A stretch of 64,000 nt of DNA from Agromyces protaetiae (lineage in GTDB: Bacteria > Actinomycetota > Actinomycetes > Actinomycetales > Microbacteriaceae): the NCBI RefSeq assembly GCF_004135405.1, contig NZ_CP035491.1, positions 1,302,001 through 1,366,000 of the forward strand, given 5' to 3'. Each line of letters begins with the position of its first letter. Position 1 is the stretch's first letter. The notes below the pieces were generated by a model. That model was not told the origin of the DNA and searched no databases. It saw only the letters and a list, made by a program, of their open reading frames with translations. The translations under genes and the position numbers were made by a program. This document shows positions 17,922 to 25,593 of this stretch, piece by piece.

Positions 17922-18875
17922 GTGACGACTGGAATTCGCCTGAGCCCCGGCGATATCGTCACGCGTTCCGACATCGCCATCCAGTACGGAGGCAGTCCGT
18001 ACTCGGGTGGCATCGTCCCAAGCGAAGCCTCCAGATCGGTGTTCCTCTTCACCGACCCGTCTGAAGGAACCCAGTTCGGTTACGTTTACGACGGATTCTC
18101 GAGTGACACCTCAGTGCTCTACTACACCGGTGCTGGAAGTGATGGCGACCAGAAGGAGTCGGGAAGCAACTCCCCGATTCTTACGCACGCGTCGAAAGGT
18201 CGCACCCTTCACGCGTTCGTGGCCGCGGGAAGGGTTCCGGGCACAGCGACCAAGCGTCAGCGCTACGTCGGAGAGTTCGTCCTCGATCCAGCGTTGCCCT
18301 ACGAGCGGATGCCGGCGCTGGACAAGAAGGGTGCGCTGCGAACGGTGCTTGTCTTTCGCCTGCTGCCGGTTAGCGTGGTCCCGGCGTGGATTGCCGACAT
18401 CGTGGGTCGCGCGCAAATGCCGTCAGATCCGCGCTCACAACAGGTCCCAATCGAGATCAACTCGACGCAGTTCTTTGAGACCGCTGGCTCCAAAGGTGCT
18501 CTCGCGGTTCGCAAGGAGTCTCAGCTTGTCGATGACTTTGTTTCAAGTCAGCCCGACCACGTGTTCTCTCGATGGGCGATCACCTTGCCTTCTGAACACA
18601 CGAGGTTGCTCACCGACATCTATGACGAAGGCGATCGCACGTTGTATGAGGCGAAAGCATTGTCTGGCAGAAGCGACGTTCGGATGGCGGTTGGTCAGCT
18701 GTACGACTACAAACGTCATGTCGCAGTCGACGGACTGCAGTGCTCTGTTCTGCTGCCTGAGCGACCCTCCAACGACCTGCGTGACTTGATACAGAGCGCG
18801 GGACTCGGCGTCGCCTACCGGGAGTCAAGCGGCTTCCGGATTGAGCCATCCACGTTGAGGCACCTTCAGCCATGA
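17922..18875 (+). CDS. Modification-dependent restriction endonuclease, SRA-like plus PD-(D/E)XK
   Basis: 317 residues in two parts. Residues 5-150 match the SRA-like domain of ScoMcrA-type enzymes: GDIVTRSDIAIQYGG, GGIVPSEASRSVFLFTDP, LYYTGAGSDGDQ, then RYVGEFVLDP and VLVFRLLPV. Such domains read modified cytosine or backbone in DNA. Residues 200-317 look like a PD-(D/E)XK nuclease: LLTDIYDEGDRTLYEAKAL supplies the Asp and ExK pair, and AVGQLYDYKRH the helix that follows. It is therefore a likely type IV restriction enzyme cutting modified (phage) DNA. Third codon positions are much less GC-rich than in neighbours and the window-wide motif is absent, both signs of transfer. It overlaps the NUDIX gene by four bases. 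Confidence 0.8.
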   Translation: MTTGIRLSPGDIVTRSDIAIQYGGSPYSGGIVPSEASRSVFLFTDPSEGTQFGYVYDGFSSDTSVLYYTGAGSDGDQKESGSNSPILTHASKGRTLHAFVAAGRVPGTATKRQRYVGEFVLDPALPYERMPALDKKGALRTVLVFRLLPVSVVPAWIADIVGRAQMPSDPRSQQVPIEINSTQFFETAGSKGALAVRKESQLVDDFVSSQPDHVFSRWAITLPSEHTRLLTDIYDEGDRTLYEAKALSGRSDVRMAVGQLYDYKRHVAVDGLQCSVLLPERPSNDLRDLIQSAGLGVAYRESSGFRIEPSTLRHLQP

Positions 18876-19270
18876 CTCTTCGGCAAATCGAGGTTGTCGC
18901 GGCAGTCATCGTTCGTGATGGGCTTGTTCTGGGTGCGCGGCGATCCGCGCGCCAGAGTCTGAGCGGTCTTTGGGAGTTCCCTGGCGGCAAGGTCGAGCCC
19001 GATGAAGTGCACTCGAATGCGCTTGCGCGTGAGATTCGGGAAGAGCTTGCGTGCGAAGTGAAGGTCGGTGAGCTCGTGCTGACCGACGCCCATGAGTACG
19101 AGTTCGGCGAGGTGCAACTCTCGACATACTGGTGCACGCTCAAACATGGCGAACCTTACGCGCTCGAGCATGCGGAGGTGCGATGGTTGCATCCGCGCCG
19201 GCTTCAGCAACTTGAGTGGGCGCCAGCGGATCTTTCGGCCGTGGAGGCAATCGTCAACAAGATGCCGTGA
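18872..19270 (+). CDS. NUDIX hydrolase, (d)NTP pyrophosphohydrolase type
   Basis: 132-residue MutT/NudG-like enzyme. It opens EVVAAVIVRDGLVLGARRS and carries a complete Nudix box, GGKVEPDEVHSNALAREIREEL, with the metal-binding REIREEL. NudG-type relatives hydrolyse oxidised or methylated and hydroxylated (d)CTP. Translation is coupled to the preceding restriction gene through an ATGA overlap and codon use is equally atypical, so the pair moves and works as one unit. Role in the pair is inferred: it may clear modified nucleotides that would mark host DNA for cutting. Confidence 0.85.
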   Translation: MTLRQIEVVAAVIVRDGLVLGARRSARQSLSGLWEFPGGKVEPDEVHSNALAREIREELACEVKVGELVLTDAHEYEFGEVQLSTYWCTLKHGEPYALEHAEVRWLHPRRLQQLEWAPADLSAVEAIVNKMP

Positions 19271-19284
19271 GTCGAACGTGACCC

Positions 19285-19491
19285 ATTCACCCATCTCTCC
19301 GGACTCAGCACCCGACCGCGTGGGGACCGCGAGCAAGTCCTTCGCGACGGCCTTCGCACGCGCGATCGAGTCGCCCGCCGTCCCCGGAGGATCGACGCGA
19401 TGAGCCAGGCCACGCTCACCGTGCCCTCGGCGATGCCGGCGATGACCCGCAATAACTGCACATTGAACGTCCTGAGGCGAAGCGGTCGCAT
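19285..19491 (-). pseudogene. Broken small gene beside the restriction-NUDIX cassette
   Basis: On the minus strand an ATG with GAAGGAAGG seven bases upstream starts [19 protein letters not shown] and continues [18 protein letters not shown]. The frame is then lost at a CCCC run (19382-19385, plus strand); one added base continues [20 protein letters not shown]. Strong GC bias at third positions shows this was host coding sequence. No stop appears before the NUDIX gene, so its 3' end was probably removed when the cassette arrived. Family not recognised. The rest of the 444-base gap shows nothing else. Confidence 0.42.
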
Positions 19492-19714
19492 TGCGCACCT
19501 TCCTTCGGTCGAGACTTCCGGATGCCTCGCCTCGGTGACTCGCCGACCGGCTGACACGCCACAAACTGGGGGCGGCCCTGCGAGGATGTGGCAGCGGCGG
19601 CACCGACGACGGATGCTCCGTGCGGTGCGCCTCTTCATTCGCTCGACCGTGCGGCGGTGCGCCCAGCCGACTAGCCTGGGGCGCACCGATCTGGCCCACC
19701 CCGAGGAGGGCGAC

Positions 19715-19915
19715 ATGAGCGACACCGATCTGCCCGACGACCGCGAGTTCGCCGATGACGACGCTGTGCAGGCGGAGTTGAAGCGCGAGCATGACGAAGA
19801 GCTCGGGGTCGACCCGTTCTTCGAGGGCGCTGACATCACCGACCCGTACGGCGGACCGGATATCGAGGGTGGCGACGATCTCGACACAGGCGGCGGGTTC
19901 CGGACGCCTCGCTAG
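19715..19915 (+). CDS. Small acidic hypothetical protein
   Basis: 66 residues, beginning [20 protein letters not shown] and rich in Asp, Glu and Gly with no hydrophobic stretch. Its ATG has GAGGAGGG six bases upstream. The longer frame upstream lacks codon bias and is dismissed. No family recognised; probably disordered. It ends eight bases from the opposing PKD gene. Confidence 0.6.
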
Positions 19916-19923
19916 GGGCTGCC

Positions 19924-20730
19924 TCAGCAGCCGGGGCCGCCGGGGTATTGGTTGCAGTCGCCTTTGACGAGCACGGTGTCGATGCGTCCGATCAGGATGT
20001 CTCGTGGGGTGCCTCGGAGCGTGAGAGTGCCGGCGATCGGCGCCCAAGATGACCCGTTGAACCGGTATTCGGCGCGGTAGACGACGCTCGGCGTGACGGT
20101 GAAGGTTCCGCGGGAGTCGTACACGTGACTCGTGTCGGTCTCACCGAACTCGGCGACGCCGAGTTGTTCCCACGTTGCGCCCGGGGTGGTGAAGGTGTCG
20201 CTCGTGCCGTCGCCGAAGTCCCAGCCGTACCCGACCGGTGTGAAGCGGACGTCTGCCGGGTGATCGACCAGGCTTCCGGCGATGATCTGGGTCGTCGCGC
20301 CTGACACGAAGTTGACGGGGCGGTTCATCAGCCCCCATGCACCGGGTTCCGTGAGGTCGACCGGAGTCACAGGCCGGAACGAGGCGATGTCGTTGAGCGT
20401 GATGACGATCGGAGTGCCTGGCTCGCAGAGATCGTTCGGGTTGGTCGGGCCGCAGATGTCGGTCCACGGGATCGCCGGTGGCTCGTCTGCGACCGGTTCG
20501 ACGGCAGTGCGTGCGCTTCCGGTGTCGTCGCGGTCGGGAGGCTGCAGGCCGGCGAGTGTGTCGTTGTAGCTGATCACTGCCTCGTCATCGCCGAGGTCGG
20601 CATTGATCGGCGGCTTGCAAGCACCAACGGTCACGCCAAGATCGGCACAGTCCGGCGAGCTGCCGGCCGTCGTGGACAGTGCGTATCCCGCGACGAGTAG
20701 ACCTAGGAGCAGAAGTCGTGTCCCGACCAC
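19924..20730 (-). CDS. Secreted PKD-like domain protein, module copy A
   Basis: 268 residues with a signal peptide (MVGTRLLLLGLLVAGYALST), an unstructured acidic segment, then DIASFRPVTPVDLTEPGAWG, an immunoglobulin-like PKD domain (YGWDFGDGTSDTF, TSHVYDSRGTFTVTPSV) and a fixed end KGDCNQYPGGPGC. PKD domains serve protein-protein or protein-glycan contact outside the cell. The GTG start lies 28 bases inside the upstream lipoprotein gene, in another frame. A close paralogue is at 27528. Molecular role unknown; the pairing suggests an exported complex with the lipoprotein. Confidence 0.8.
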   Translation of the reverse strand: MVGTRLLLLGLLVAGYALSTTAGSSPDCADLGVTVGACKPPINADLGDDEAVISYNDTLAGLQPPDRDDTGSARTAVEPVADEPPAIPWTDICGPTNPNDLCEPGTPIVITLNDIASFRPVTPVDLTEPGAWGLMNRPVNFVSGATTQIIAGSLVDHPADVRFTPVGYGWDFGDGTSDTFTTPGATWEQLGVAEFGETDTSHVYDSRGTFTVTPSVVYRAEYRFNGSSWAPIAGTLTLRGTPRDILIGRIDTVLVKGDCNQYPGGPGC

Positions 20731-21284
20731 CGGTCGCTCCCTGAGAGTTGGAGTGCGTCTGTTCCTTCAAGAGTGATGATGAGTGCAGTGCGGAGTTGGC
20801 GGTCGACAGGAGTGACATCGACCCCGTGCTTGAAGACGCTGGTCGACGAGACGTCGAGACAGAGATAGATCTGGACATCGGCGCGACCCTCGGTGACATC
20901 CCAGTTCGACAAGGTCACCGTGTCGAAAGTGTTCGAACCCTCAGTGGAGACATCGTTTTCCAAGTAGGAGTTGTAACCCTCGATGAGTTTCTCCGCGTAC
21001 TCCGGGGTTGCATGTCCGCGAATACGCTCAGGCTCTCGCCCACCGTCGTTGAGGATCTGATTGCTCACGGCCAGGTACGCGTCATACGCCTCCACCGCAG
21101 CCGCGAGCGCCTCCTCATCTGACGCGAAGATCGGCTCGACTTCAGGCGCCTCGGTCGCGGAGGCAGAAGGTTCGGGGTCGAGCGCCGCAGCTTCGCTGCA
21201 CCCGGCGACACCGCCTGCGACGAGCACGGCGAGCCCGAGCGCCACAAGAACACGGGGGCGACGTGCAGTCGATCGGGAGAGCAT
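20703..21284 (-). CDS. Lipoprotein, module copy A
   Basis: 193 residues with a lipobox (LVAGGVAGCSE) after a hydrophobic signal, so it is lipidated at about Cys30 and held on the outer face of the membrane. The mature part has EPIFASDEEALAAAVEAYDA, a beta-rich domain, TPVDRQLRTALI and an end WSGHDFCS. The same features recur in the lipoprotein at 26977. Its last codons double as the start of the PKD gene in another frame. Family not recognised by name. Confidence 0.8.
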   Translation of the reverse strand: MLSRSTARRPRVLVALGLAVLVAGGVAGCSEAAALDPEPSASATEAPEVEPIFASDEEALAAAVEAYDAYLAVSNQILNDGGREPERIRGHATPEYAEKLIEGYNSYLENDVSTEGSNTFDTVTLSNWDVTEGRADVQIYLCLDVSSTSVFKHGVDVTPVDRQLRTALIITLEGTDALQLSGSDRWSGHDFCS

Positions 21285-21355
21285 GCGTTCACGGTATTGG
21301 AGGCGCGCGGAACACCGGTCGCGGTTGTCCACAGGTGGAGGACGGGATGCGAGCG

Positions 21356-22171
21356 CTACACGGCGAACACCCCGCGCAACCACTCCACCGCGATCGCGTC
21401 GTACTTCCGCGCGATGTCGTTCTGCGGCACGCCGACCTCCTCGGGCCAATCCGCGAGAGCATGCTCGGCCCCTTCGACGTACTGCACGTCCACGCCGGCG
21501 AGACCGAGCTCCTCGACAGCACCGACCGCATCGAGGAACGCCGGCTCATCGGCATCCCCTTCGACGATGAGCACGCGCGCCCCGCCGGCGACGAGCTCGG
21601 GCGCACGCGCGACGAAGTCGAGCCTGTCGGCGATCGCGTCCGACACGGTCGACCACGCATACGGCGCTGGCAGGAATCCCGCCATGGCGTCGATCATCGG
21701 CCGCAATCGCAACATGGGGTTCACGAGCACGGCGGCGCGGATGTCATGCGCGGCGCCGTGCGTCGCGAGCACATCGGCGGCGACGGATGCTCCGGCAGAG
21801 CCGCCGAGCACGATGACGGGCGAAGCATCCGAGACATCCAGCCCGAGCCGCTCCCGCACCTCCGCAAGCGCCGCCGGAAACTCGACCACCGCCTCGTCGT
21901 GCAGCGGCCCGAAGAAGTCGGCGACCATGTCGACACCGCTCTCGAGCAGCGCCTCGAATCCCTCGTACTCGGTCCGCGCGCCGCTCCGCGGCAGACCGAG
22001 ATAGATGAGGTGTGCGTCGAACCCCGCGAGCGGCAGCGCGGTCGCCATTCCCGCGGGCGTCGAAGGCGGGTCGAGCAGATGCCACGCCACGACGACGGGC
22101 GCTTTGGCGCGAGCCGCGCGGCGGGCGACGAACGGCACACCCGCAGCGGTGACATCCGCGATCTCACTCAT
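21356..22171 (-). CDS. Alpha/beta hydrolase family protein
   Basis: 271 residues with an alpha/beta-hydrolase layout: oxyanion region VVVAWHLLDPP, nucleophile elbow GGSAGAS (serine at about 125), a late aspartate in LIVEGDADEP, and a histidine in VEGAEHALADWPEE. The triad order Ser-Asp-His is correct. It resembles dienelactone-hydrolase or esterase-like members, with unknown substrate. It stands alone, divergent from the cyclotransferase-like gene. Confidence 0.75.
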   Translation of the reverse strand: MSEIADVTAAGVPFVARRAARAKAPVVVAWHLLDPPSTPAGMATALPLAGFDAHLIYLGLPRSGARTEYEGFEALLESGVDMVADFFGPLHDEAVVEFPAALAEVRERLGLDVSDASPVIVLGGSAGASVAADVLATHGAAHDIRAAVLVNPMLRLRPMIDAMAGFLPAPYAWSTVSDAIADRLDFVARAPELVAGGARVLIVEGDADEPAFLDAVGAVEELGLAGVDVQYVEGAEHALADWPEEVGVPQNDIARKYDAIAVEWLRGVFAV

Positions 22172-22236
22172 GGTCGCGAGGCTACGCCCGACGGCCGACG
22201 GTGACCATGAGACATCCGGAACAGTAGCCTCGACAC

Positions 22237-22584
22237 ATGCCCGCCACCGAGCGCCTCTTCAGCTACGGCACCCTCCGCCTCGCGCACGTGCAGCGCGAGC
22301 TCTTCGGCGCCGAGATTCCGACGGCGCCCGACGCGCTCGTCGGCTGGCGGCTCGGGATGCTTCGGATCGCCGACCCCGCAGTCGTCGCGCTGAGCGGTGA
22401 AGCCGAGCATCCGATCCTCGAGCACACCGGCGACCGCACCGACCGAGTCGAGGGTGCCGTGCTCCATCTCACGCCGGCGCAGCTTGCGGCCGCCGACGAC
22501 TACGAGGTCGACGACTACGCGCGCGTGCGTGCCGAGCTCGCGTCGGGCGGCGACGTGTGGGTGTACGCGGCGGCCGGCCGCTAG
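22237..22584 (+). CDS. Gamma-glutamylcyclotransferase (AIG2)-like protein
   Basis: 115 residues. RLFSYGTLRLAHVQRELFG is the family's substrate-loop signature, DALVGWRLGML follows at normal spacing, and the glutamates around GEAEHPILEHTG and the DRTDRVEGAVLHLT strand complete the fold. Such proteins turn gamma-glutamyl amines or peptides into 5-oxoproline; the actual substrate is not indicated. Confidence 0.82.
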   Translation: MPATERLFSYGTLRLAHVQRELFGAEIPTAPDALVGWRLGMLRIADPAVVALSGEAEHPILEHTGDRTDRVEGAVLHLTPAQLAAADDYEVDDYARVRAELASGGDVWVYAAAGR

Positions 22585-22594
22585 AGTCCACACC

Positions 22595-22960
22595 ATGCCC
22601 GAACTGATCCTCGCCGGCCCCGACCCGGTGACCGTCCCCGTCGTCATCGCGATCGCGAAGGGTCTCGGCTACGAGGCGACGACGCCCGGGCCCGGTCAGA
22701 TCAAGCTCGAACGAGGCAGCCTGAACAAGACGGTCTGGCTCGGCGCGATGGCGGGCAAGGGGTTCCACATCTCCTTCACCTTCTCGTACGCCGTCGACGG
22801 CTACGGCAACACGTGGTTGCGCTTCGACCAGGACGGCGCGCTCGGCGCGGTCAAGGGCGGCGCGATCGGGTACGCGAAGAGCAAGAACGCGTACGAGGAG
22901 TTCCTCGCTGCGCTCCGCCACGAGACGGCCCAGCGCGGGATGCTCCTCGGCGAGCAGTAG
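22595..22960 (+). CDS. Hypothetical protein, 121 residues
   Basis: Begins MPELILAGPDPVTVPVVIAI and continues through a mixed alpha/beta sequence with YAVDGYGNTWLRFDQDGALG. No membrane segment or motif recognised. It starts ten bases after the cyclotransferase-like gene, so the two probably share a transcript. The following 274 bases contain no supported gene. Confidence 0.6.
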   Translation: MPELILAGPDPVTVPVVIAIAKGLGYEATTPGPGQIKLERGSLNKTVWLGAMAGKGFHISFTFSYAVDGYGNTWLRFDQDGALGAVKGGAIGYAKSKNAYEEFLAALRHETAQRGMLLGEQ

Positions 22961-23234
22961 CGAGCGGTAGTCGCCGCGACGCGAGAGCGGCGGATGTCAC
23001 GGGTCTCATGCGCCCGACCCTAGGCCCACGCCGGCGCCGGGCGTGTGGCGAACGGCGGGTCTGTGGATGGTTCGGCACCCGCTTCGAATGTGGAGGAGAT
23101 GTGCTTCACAAAGAAGAGATGACCAGGTATTTGATCGCGGCCCGGTTATCCACAGGATGCCTCACGCCGACCTGCCTCGATCGCTAATCTCGGGGCTCCG
23201 CGCTGCCGACCACCGCGCGGAGGAGGCGATCGAC

Positions 23235-24041
23235 ATGACCGACCACGAACACCCGCCGCACGCCCGGGCCGTCGAGCCCGCCGCGGATCCTCGGGCTGCG
23301 AAGGCGCGTAGCGGGCACCGCCGCCGGTTCGGATGGATCATCGCCGGTGCTTCCGCTGGCGGGATCGCACTCTCGATCGTCGCCGCCTCGGCGACCCTGA
23401 GTGTGATCACGGCGGTGTCCGCACCGGCGCTCGCCGCAGGTGCCTCTGACCGTTCGGCGCCCACGGCCGCGCCCGAGTCGACTGACCGCTCCGAGCGCGG
23501 GGAGAGGCCCGTGGCACCGGCCGAGCTGCCGGTCACCCTCGACTGGGACGTCGAGATCGGCCGCCCGGCCGACGCGTACACGGTCAAGGTGTTCTCCCCG
23601 CCGGGATGGGCGATCGTCGACGAGGTCGTCCTCGGCGTTCAGGGACAGGAGGAGGCCGAGAGCGGTTGTCGACTGTGGGTGCAGCAGGGCGAACTGCCCG
23701 ACGAGGTCAAGGGCATCGCCGACGACCGCGAGGCGACGCTCGCGTACCTGGGGTGGATCTCGCACAGTGAGGTGCTCCCGGCCGACGTCGAAGAGGATGT
23801 CTTCACGGCATTCCCGGAGGACGCCGAGACCGAGGTGCCCGAGAGCGAGCAGTACGCGAGCGCGTACTGGCTTCGGGTGGCGAGCGGCGAACGCCAAGGG
23901 TTCGTGAAGGCGCGGGTCTTCGCCGAACTCGAACAGGTCGTCGTCGTGTCCGCTCTCTGCCCCGCGGGCATCACCGATCTGGAGCCGATTCGACATCAAG
24001 CGTGGTCGCACGTCGCCGTCATGCTCATGGACAAGCAGTAG
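23235..24041 (+). CDS. Membrane-anchored hypothetical protein, paralogue of the one at 16050
   Basis: 268 residues: polar N-terminus, one membrane helix (GWIIAGASAGGIALSIVAAS), then an extracytoplasmic domain. The outer part has VKVFSPPGWAIVDEVVLGVQ, SGCRLWVQQGELP and VKARVFAELEQVVVVSALCP, matching the corresponding blocks of the frameshifted protein at 16050 in order and spacing. Two conserved cysteines (in SGCRLW and ALCP) could pair. AGGAGG lies eight bases before the ATG. Function unknown. Confidence 0.72.
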   Translation: MTDHEHPPHARAVEPAADPRAAKARSGHRRRFGWIIAGASAGGIALSIVAASATLSVITAVSAPALAAGASDRSAPTAAPESTDRSERGERPVAPAELPVTLDWDVEIGRPADAYTVKVFSPPGWAIVDEVVLGVQGQEEAESGCRLWVQQGELPDEVKGIADDREATLAYLGWISHSEVLPADVEEDVFTAFPEDAETEVPESEQYASAYWLRVASGERQGFVKARVFAELEQVVVVSALCPAGITDLEPIRHQAWSHVAVMLMDKQ

Positions 24042-24114
24042 TCGCAGGCTCGTTGTCGGCGGCTCCTCATAGGGTCGGAATCTTCGGGAGACCGGAGTCA
24101 CCCCAGGAGTCCGC

Positions 24115-24453
24115 ATGGATCCGCAGCCCGCCCCCGCCACTCGCACGATCACGGCGTCGCGCCCTCCCGCCGCGGAGCGGCGCCGCTTCCTCTCCGAGAT
24201 CGGCGAGCTCGAACTGCGTCTGGCCGTCATCGACGATCGGTTCGAGGCGCTCGCGCGGCGTGCCGGCGAGGCATACGGCATCTGGCGCGGCGACACGCTC
24301 GGTCGCGCGCAGCGGCTCGCGTCGCGTGCGGCGCAGCTCGAACGGGCCGGATGCCTCGCGCCCGGCGAGCGGCAGCGGGTCGCGGCGCTCCTCGTGACGC
24401 TGCGCAAGCGCATCGAGGCCCTCGACTTGCGCCACGACGAGTTGCGCGGGTGA
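24115..24453 (+). CDS. Hypothetical coiled-coil protein
   Basis: 112 residues, helical and charged (RRRFLSEIGELELRLAVIDD, RVAALLVTLRKRIEALDLRH). No domain recognised. The frame shows normal host codon bias and ends 70 bases before ogt. Confidence 0.6.
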   Translation: MDPQPAPATRTITASRPPAAERRRFLSEIGELELRLAVIDDRFEALARRAGEAYGIWRGDTLGRAQRLASRAAQLERAGCLAPGERQRVAALLVTLRKRIEALDLRHDELRG

Positions 24454-24522
24454 GGATCAACGAGTCCGATTCCCGCGATCCGATCCGCCCCGACGGCGAA
24501 CGAGACGGGAGAACATGGAAGC

Positions 24523-25053
24523 ATGACCCTCCGCCACACGACGATCGGCACCGCGGTCGGCGACCTTCTCGTCGTCGCCGACGGCGATGCGGTGACGGGC
24601 GTGTACTTCCCCGGGCACTGGTACCCGCCGGCATCCGATCGCATCGGCACGGCGCTTGCGATCGAGAACGCGGGCGCCGAGGCATCCGACCCCGTCTTCA
24701 CTCAGGTGGAGCGCGAACTCGACGAGTACTTCGCCGGTCGGCGCACGCATTTCGAGGTCGTGATCGCGACGAGCGGCGATGCGTTCCAAGAGCAGGTGTG
24801 GCGGATGCTTCGGGCGATCACATTCGGCGCGACGACGACCTACGGCGCGCTCGCCGAAGCGCTCGGCGACCGGGCGCTCGCGCGCCGCGTTGGGCAGGCG
24901 GTCGGGCGGAATCCCGTGAGCATCCTCATCCCGTGCCATCGGGTCGTCGGCGCCGACGGCTCGCTCACGGGATATGCGGGCGGCCTCGAGCGCAAGCGCG
25001 TGCTGCTCGAACTCGAGGGCGCGGAGGTCGTCGCGCAGAGCCGCCTGTTCTGA
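24523..25053 (+). CDS. ogt: Methylated-DNA-protein-cysteine methyltransferase
   Basis: Suicide repair enzyme that takes the methyl group from O6-methylguanine onto its own cysteine. 176 residues: N-terminal domain (GTAVGDLLVVADGDAVTGVY), helix-turn-helix region FQEQVWRMLRAITFGATTTY, VGQAVGRNPVSILIPCHRVV with the acceptor cysteine in PCHRVV, and the closing GYAGGLERKRVLLELE. All catalytic and DNA-binding blocks are intact. Gene stands alone; a second alkylation-related gene (aidB) is at 53349. Confidence 0.96.
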   Translation: MTLRHTTIGTAVGDLLVVADGDAVTGVYFPGHWYPPASDRIGTALAIENAGAEASDPVFTQVERELDEYFAGRRTHFEVVIATSGDAFQEQVWRMLRAITFGATTTYGALAEALGDRALARRVGQAVGRNPVSILIPCHRVVGADGSLTGYAGGLERKRVLLELEGAEVVAQSRLF

Positions 25054-25067
25054 AGAAGGCGCGCGCA

Positions 25068-25085
25068 GAGACATCCGGATGTCTC
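25068..25085. terminator. Head-to-head motif palindrome after ogt
   Basis: GAGACATCCGGATGTCTC is a perfect 18-base palindrome made of two complete copies of the window-wide motif joined tail to tail, 15 bases after the ogt stop. It may act as a small terminator or be a structural form of the repeat. Confidence 0.4.
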
Positions 25086-25203
25086 GTCCGTGTCGAAATC
25101 GGCGAGGCAGCCTCGACATACTGGCAGGAAGCCGACCGGCCTCCTGCTCACCCGGGACGAAAGGCCCGGTGAGGCTAGAACTCCGACGAAGGAGCGCAGT
25201 GCC

Positions 25204-25583
25204 GTGAAGTACCTCATCCTCTTGAAGTCGAATCCCGAGTGGGCGGCCGCGTTCGCGTCGTTCACGCCCGAGCAGCAGGCCGAGGGCATGGCCCTCTACG
25301 AGTCGGTGTTCCGCGAGCTGGGGAGTCGGGCGAGCTCGTCGACGCCGAGCAGCTCGCCGGCCCCGAGACCGTGAAGACGGTGCGCGCGACCGAGTCGGGC
25401 CCGGTCGCGAGCGACGGACCGTACACCGAACTCAAGGAGTTCCTGGGCGGCTATTACCTCGTCGACGTCGAGTCGTTCGACCGCGCGGTCGAGATCGCGG
25501 GGCGCTTCCCCGAAGCGGGCGAGGGGCTCGTCGAGGTCCTGCCGATCCTGCAGAACATGACGATGGCTTCGGGCGACTACTGA
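25204..25583 (+). pseudogene. DGPF/YCII-related protein, single-base frameshift
   Basis: Starts GTG with AAGGAG nine bases upstream: KYLILLKSNPEWAAAFASF, SFTPEQQAEGMALYESVFRE. The frame breaks at a GGGG run (25320-25323); adding one G continues SGELVDAEQLAGPETVKTV and the family signature SDGPYTELKEFLGGYYLVDV, ending with MASGDY. DGPF proteins (YCII fold) are the standard genomic partners of ECF42 sigma factors, and one follows 11 bases downstream. Their own biochemical role is not established. Confidence 0.85.
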
Positions 25584-25593
25584 CGGACCGCTC

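Noticed and set aside
17922-19270. Insertion sequence carrying the restriction-NUDIX pair
   Set aside because: No transposase, terminal inverted repeats or target-site duplication could be seen around it.
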